The notes beneath the pieces were generated by a model. The model was not told the origin of the DNA. It worked only from the letters and a program-made list of their open reading frames with translations, and did no database searches. A stretch of DNA of 7,229 nucleotides from a bacterium. Lineage in GTDB: Bacteria; Planctomycetota; JACOTG01; JAUIME01. Every line of letters starts with the position of its first letter. Position 1 is the stretch's first letter. Positions 5,447-7,229 of this stretch are shown here, piece after piece. Location of the stretch: NCBI GenBank assembly GCA_030433195.1, contig JAUIME010000250.1, forward strand, positions 1-7,229, in the 5' to 3' direction. The translations under genes were made by a program, and so were the position numbers.

Positions 5447-5477
5447 ATGCCTCAGAGCACCGAATGCCTCAGAGCAC
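5447..5477. repeat. 14-bp tandem duplication of the hslU 3' end
   Basis: ATGCCTCAGAGCAC is found at 5447-5460 and again at 5464-5477, period 17. The second copy contains the last hslU codons and stop (on the minus strand GTG CTC TGA, residues Val-Leu-stop); the first copy repeats this just downstream of the gene. The 43-base convergent spacer 5426-5468 is therefore largely made of this duplication, and I see no convincing terminator hairpin in it. Confidence 0.7.
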
Positions 5478-6842
5478 GTAGCGCGCGAGGTCTTCGTCTT
5501 GCACGATGTCGGCCAAGCGGCCGCGTACGTACTCGCGGTCGATGCGGATCGATCGCGGACCGTCGGCGCCCTCGAACGCCGCCTCTTCGAGCATCTTCTC
5601 CATGACCGTCATGAGACGTCGCGCCCCGATGTCTTGCGTCTTCTCGTTGCACTCCTGCGCGATCGAAGCGATCTCGTCGATGCCATCGTCGGTGAAGTCG
5701 ATCGTGACTCCCTCCGCGCCGAGCAGTGCGTGGTACTGCTTGGTGAGCGCGTTGTTCGGTTCGGAGAGGATGCGCCGGAACTCGTCCGCGCCGAGTGGCT
5801 CGAGTTCGACTCGGATCGGGAAGCGTCCCTGCAGTTCGGGGATGAGATCGGAGACCGCAGCCGTATGGAACGCGCCGGCCGCCACGAACAGGATGTGGCT
5901 GGTGTCGACGACCCCGTAGCGCGTCACGACGTTCGATCCCTCGACGATCGGCAGCAGATCGCGCTGGACGCCTTCGCGGGAGATGTCGGGACCCGACTTC
6001 GAACCCTGGAACGCGATCTTGTCGATCTCGTCGATGAAGACGAGGCCGGAGTCCTCGACGCGCTCGATGGCTTCTCGGTGCATCTTCTCTTGGTCGAGCA
6101 GCTTCTCGGCTTCTTGCTGTCGCAGCAGCGAGCGTGCTTCGCTCACCTTGAGCTTGCGCGTTTTGGTGCGGCCGGGCGCGCGCTGGCCGAGCATGCTCTT
6201 CAGGTCGATACCCATCTGCTCGATGCCGCTCGACGAGAAGATGTCGAGGAACTGCGTACCCGACTCGGGAAGATCGAGCTCGATCATGCGTTCGTCGAGG
6301 TCGCCGGCCTGGAGCTTCTTGCGCAGCTTCTCGCGCGTGCGCTCGAACGAATCGTCGTCCTCGCCGCTCGCCTCGGATTCGGACGGATCGGATCCGCCGA
6401 CCGTGACGGGGCGATACGGCGTTGACGAGGGCTTCGGAAGCAGCACGTCGAGCAGCCGCTCTTCGGCCATCTCCTCGGCGCGCGGCTGCACGGCCTCGAG
6501 GTGTTCGCCCTTGACGAGATTGACCGAGAACTCGGTGAGGTCGCGGATGATCGATTCGACGTCGCGTCCGTGGTAGCCGACTTCGGTGTACTTCGTCGCC
6601 TCGACCTTGAGGAACGGCGCGCGGATCAACGTCGCCAGGCGCCGCGCGATCTCGGTCTTGCCGACACCGGTCGGGCCCATCATGACGATGTTCTTCGGCG
6701 TGATCTCCTTGCGCATCTCCTCGGGGAGCTGCTGCCGCCGCCAGCGGTTGCGGATCGCGATCGCGACGGCCTTCTTCGCTTCGCGCTGTCCGACGATGTA
6801 GGTGTCGAGATGCGCGACGATTTGCTTGGGCGTCAGGTTCAA
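5469..6842 (-). CDS. hslU: ATP-dependent protease ATPase subunit HslU
   Basis: HslU (ClpY) is the AAA+ hexamer that unfolds substrates and feeds them to the HslV peptidase in the cytoplasm. The 457-residue product has an N-terminal LTPKQIVAHLDTYIVGQ, Walker A GPTGVGKT (56-63), Walker B LVFIDEIDK (267-275) after an intermediate I domain (about 110-245), arginine finger R340 in ELQGRFPIRVEL, sensor 2 R408 in IGARRL, and the C-terminal tail DEDLARYVL, which in this family docks into HslV to activate it. It is slightly longer than the E. coli protein (443) owing to an acidic Ser/Glu/Asp-rich insert at about 149-166 in the I domain. The pore loop reads GYHG (89-92) rather than GYVG. The start is TTG 6842-6840, with GAGGTG five bases upstream, overlapping the hslV stop by four bases (TTGA). 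Co-transcribed with hslV. Confidence 0.98.
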   Translation of the reverse strand: MNLTPKQIVAHLDTYIVGQREAKKAVAIAIRNRWRRQQLPEEMRKEITPKNIVMMGPTGVGKTEIARRLATLIRAPFLKVEATKYTEVGYHGRDVESIIRDLTEFSVNLVKGEHLEAVQPRAEEMAEERLLDVLLPKPSSTPYRPVTVGGSDPSESEASGEDDDSFERTREKLRKKLQAGDLDERMIELDLPESGTQFLDIFSSSGIEQMGIDLKSMLGQRAPGRTKTRKLKVSEARSLLRQQEAEKLLDQEKMHREAIERVEDSGLVFIDEIDKIAFQGSKSGPDISREGVQRDLLPIVEGSNVVTRYGVVDTSHILFVAAGAFHTAAVSDLIPELQGRFPIRVELEPLGADEFRRILSEPNNALTKQYHALLGAEGVTIDFTDDGIDEIASIAQECNEKTQDIGARRLMTVMEKMLEEAAFEGADGPRSIRIDREYVRGRLADIVQDEDLARYVL

Positions 6843-7229
6843 GACAGCACCTCGATGTGGATGTCGTGATTCGTGTAGATGCAGATGTCGGCCGCGATCG
6901 AGAGCCCGTGTTGGACGATGTCGGAGGCGTCGAGCTCGGTGTGCTTCATGAGCGCGCTCGCGGCGGCGGCCGCGAACGGGCCGCCTGAGCCGATCGCGAG
7001 GACGCCGGTGTCAGGCTGGATGACGTCGCCCGTTCCCGATACGAGCAGCAGCTCGGTCGCGTCGGCGACGATCATCGTCGACTGCAGCGGTCGCAGCGCG
7101 CGGTCGGTGCGCCACAGCTTGGCGAGCTCGATCGCGGACTTCAGCAGATTGCCCTGGTATTGGTCGAGCATGCCTTCGAAGCGCTCGAGCAGCGCGAACG
7201 CGTCGGCGGCGCCGCCCGCGAACCCGACG
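6839..7229 (-). CDS. hslV: ATP-dependent protease peptidase subunit HslV (partial)
   Basis: HslV (ClpQ) is the proteasome-beta-like threonine peptidase partner of HslU. The frame is open to the right edge, so the N-terminus, including the catalytic Thr1 and roughly 45-50 residues, lies outside. About 129 residues are visible and match the family closely: VGFAGGAADAFALLERFE at the edge, then QGNLLKSAIELAKLWRTDR, the strand IVADATELLLVSGTGDVI, VLAIGSGGPFAAAAA, and the end DICIYTNHDIHIEVLS. The Met codon at 7171-7169 is internal, not the start. The TGA stop (6841-6839) overlaps the hslU TTG start, so translation of the two is probably coupled. Activity of the peptidase cannot be judged without the missing N-terminal threonine. 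Confidence 0.97.
   Translation of the reverse strand, partial: VGFAGGAADAFALLERFEGMLDQYQGNLLKSAIELAKLWRTDRALRPLQSTMIVADATELLLVSGTGDVIQPDTGVLAIGSGGPFAAAAASALMKHTELDASDIVQHGLSIAADICIYTNHDIHIEVLS
6848..6853 (-). promoter_or_regulatory. Ribosome binding site supporting the TTG start of hslU
   Basis: On the minus strand this reads GAGGTG, inside the last codons of hslV and five bases before TTG 6842-6840. No ATG is available nearby that would keep the conserved LTPKQIVAHLD N-terminus, so it decides the start. Confidence 0.6.

Noticed and set aside
5429..5448. Weak hairpin ATCCG/CGGAT and the CCGATCGG palindrome after the coiled-coil gene as a terminator
   Set aside because: Only five base pairs with a ten-base loop and no T-tract; too weak to call.
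4941..6425. A 494-residue open frame on the plus strand across hslU
   Set aside because: It is antisense to the certain hslU gene and to the coiled-coil gene in another frame; the product is Arg/Ser- then Leu/Asp-rich without domains, as expected for shadow frames in GC-rich DNA.
1..7229. tRNA or rRNA genes, CRISPR arrays, insertion sequences, attachment sites
   Set aside because: No cloverleaf-type arms, regularly spaced repeats, transposase motifs or terminal inverted repeats were seen; the only repeats are the short ones listed.

Overview
The window is GC-rich, densely coded bacterial chromosome. It carries two lipoprotein-type signal sequences, the HslUV protease and a YidD protein, which fits a Gram-negative-type cell. 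Gene content and some substitutions in Ndk and HslU make me think of Planctomycetota or a similar deep-branching high-GC phylum, but this is an impression, not something the sequence proves. I see no mobile element, tRNA, rRNA or CRISPR array, and no gap between genes exceeds 200 bases.

Layout: (1) 1-476, plus strand: the C-terminal part of a protein whose end resembles PpiD/SurA-type periplasmic folding factors. (2) 477-600: a convergent junction with two hairpins and a short tandem repeat. (3) 601-4502, minus strand: a tight five-gene run, in transcription order ndk, a NFACT/RqcH-family gene, a TPR lipoprotein gene, rnpA and yidD, with a likely ndk promoter at 4615-4644 and a possible internal promoter ahead of the TPR gene. 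(4) 4503-4687: a divergent intergenic region with back-to-back promoters. (5) 4688-5425, plus strand: a coiled-coil lipoprotein that looks leaderless. (6) 5426-5468: a second convergent junction, with a 14-bp repeat that duplicates the end of hslU. (7) 5469-7229, minus strand: hslU complete and hslV truncated by the window edge, overlapping by 4 bases.

The five-gene run combines nucleotide supply (Ndk), rescue of stalled ribosomes (RqcH-like), an envelope lipoprotein of unknown role, tRNA 5' maturation (RnpA) and membrane-protein insertion (YidD). The rnpA-yidD pair is classical, but the usual rpmH partner upstream is missing and a TPR lipoprotein stands there instead. HslV and HslU form the ATP-dependent two-component protease. 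I find no clearly new system. The most unusual points are the leaderless promoter-on-ATG arrangement at 4653-4690, the duplicated hslU end, the hairpin overlapping a promoter at 2346-2386, and the gene order around rnpA.
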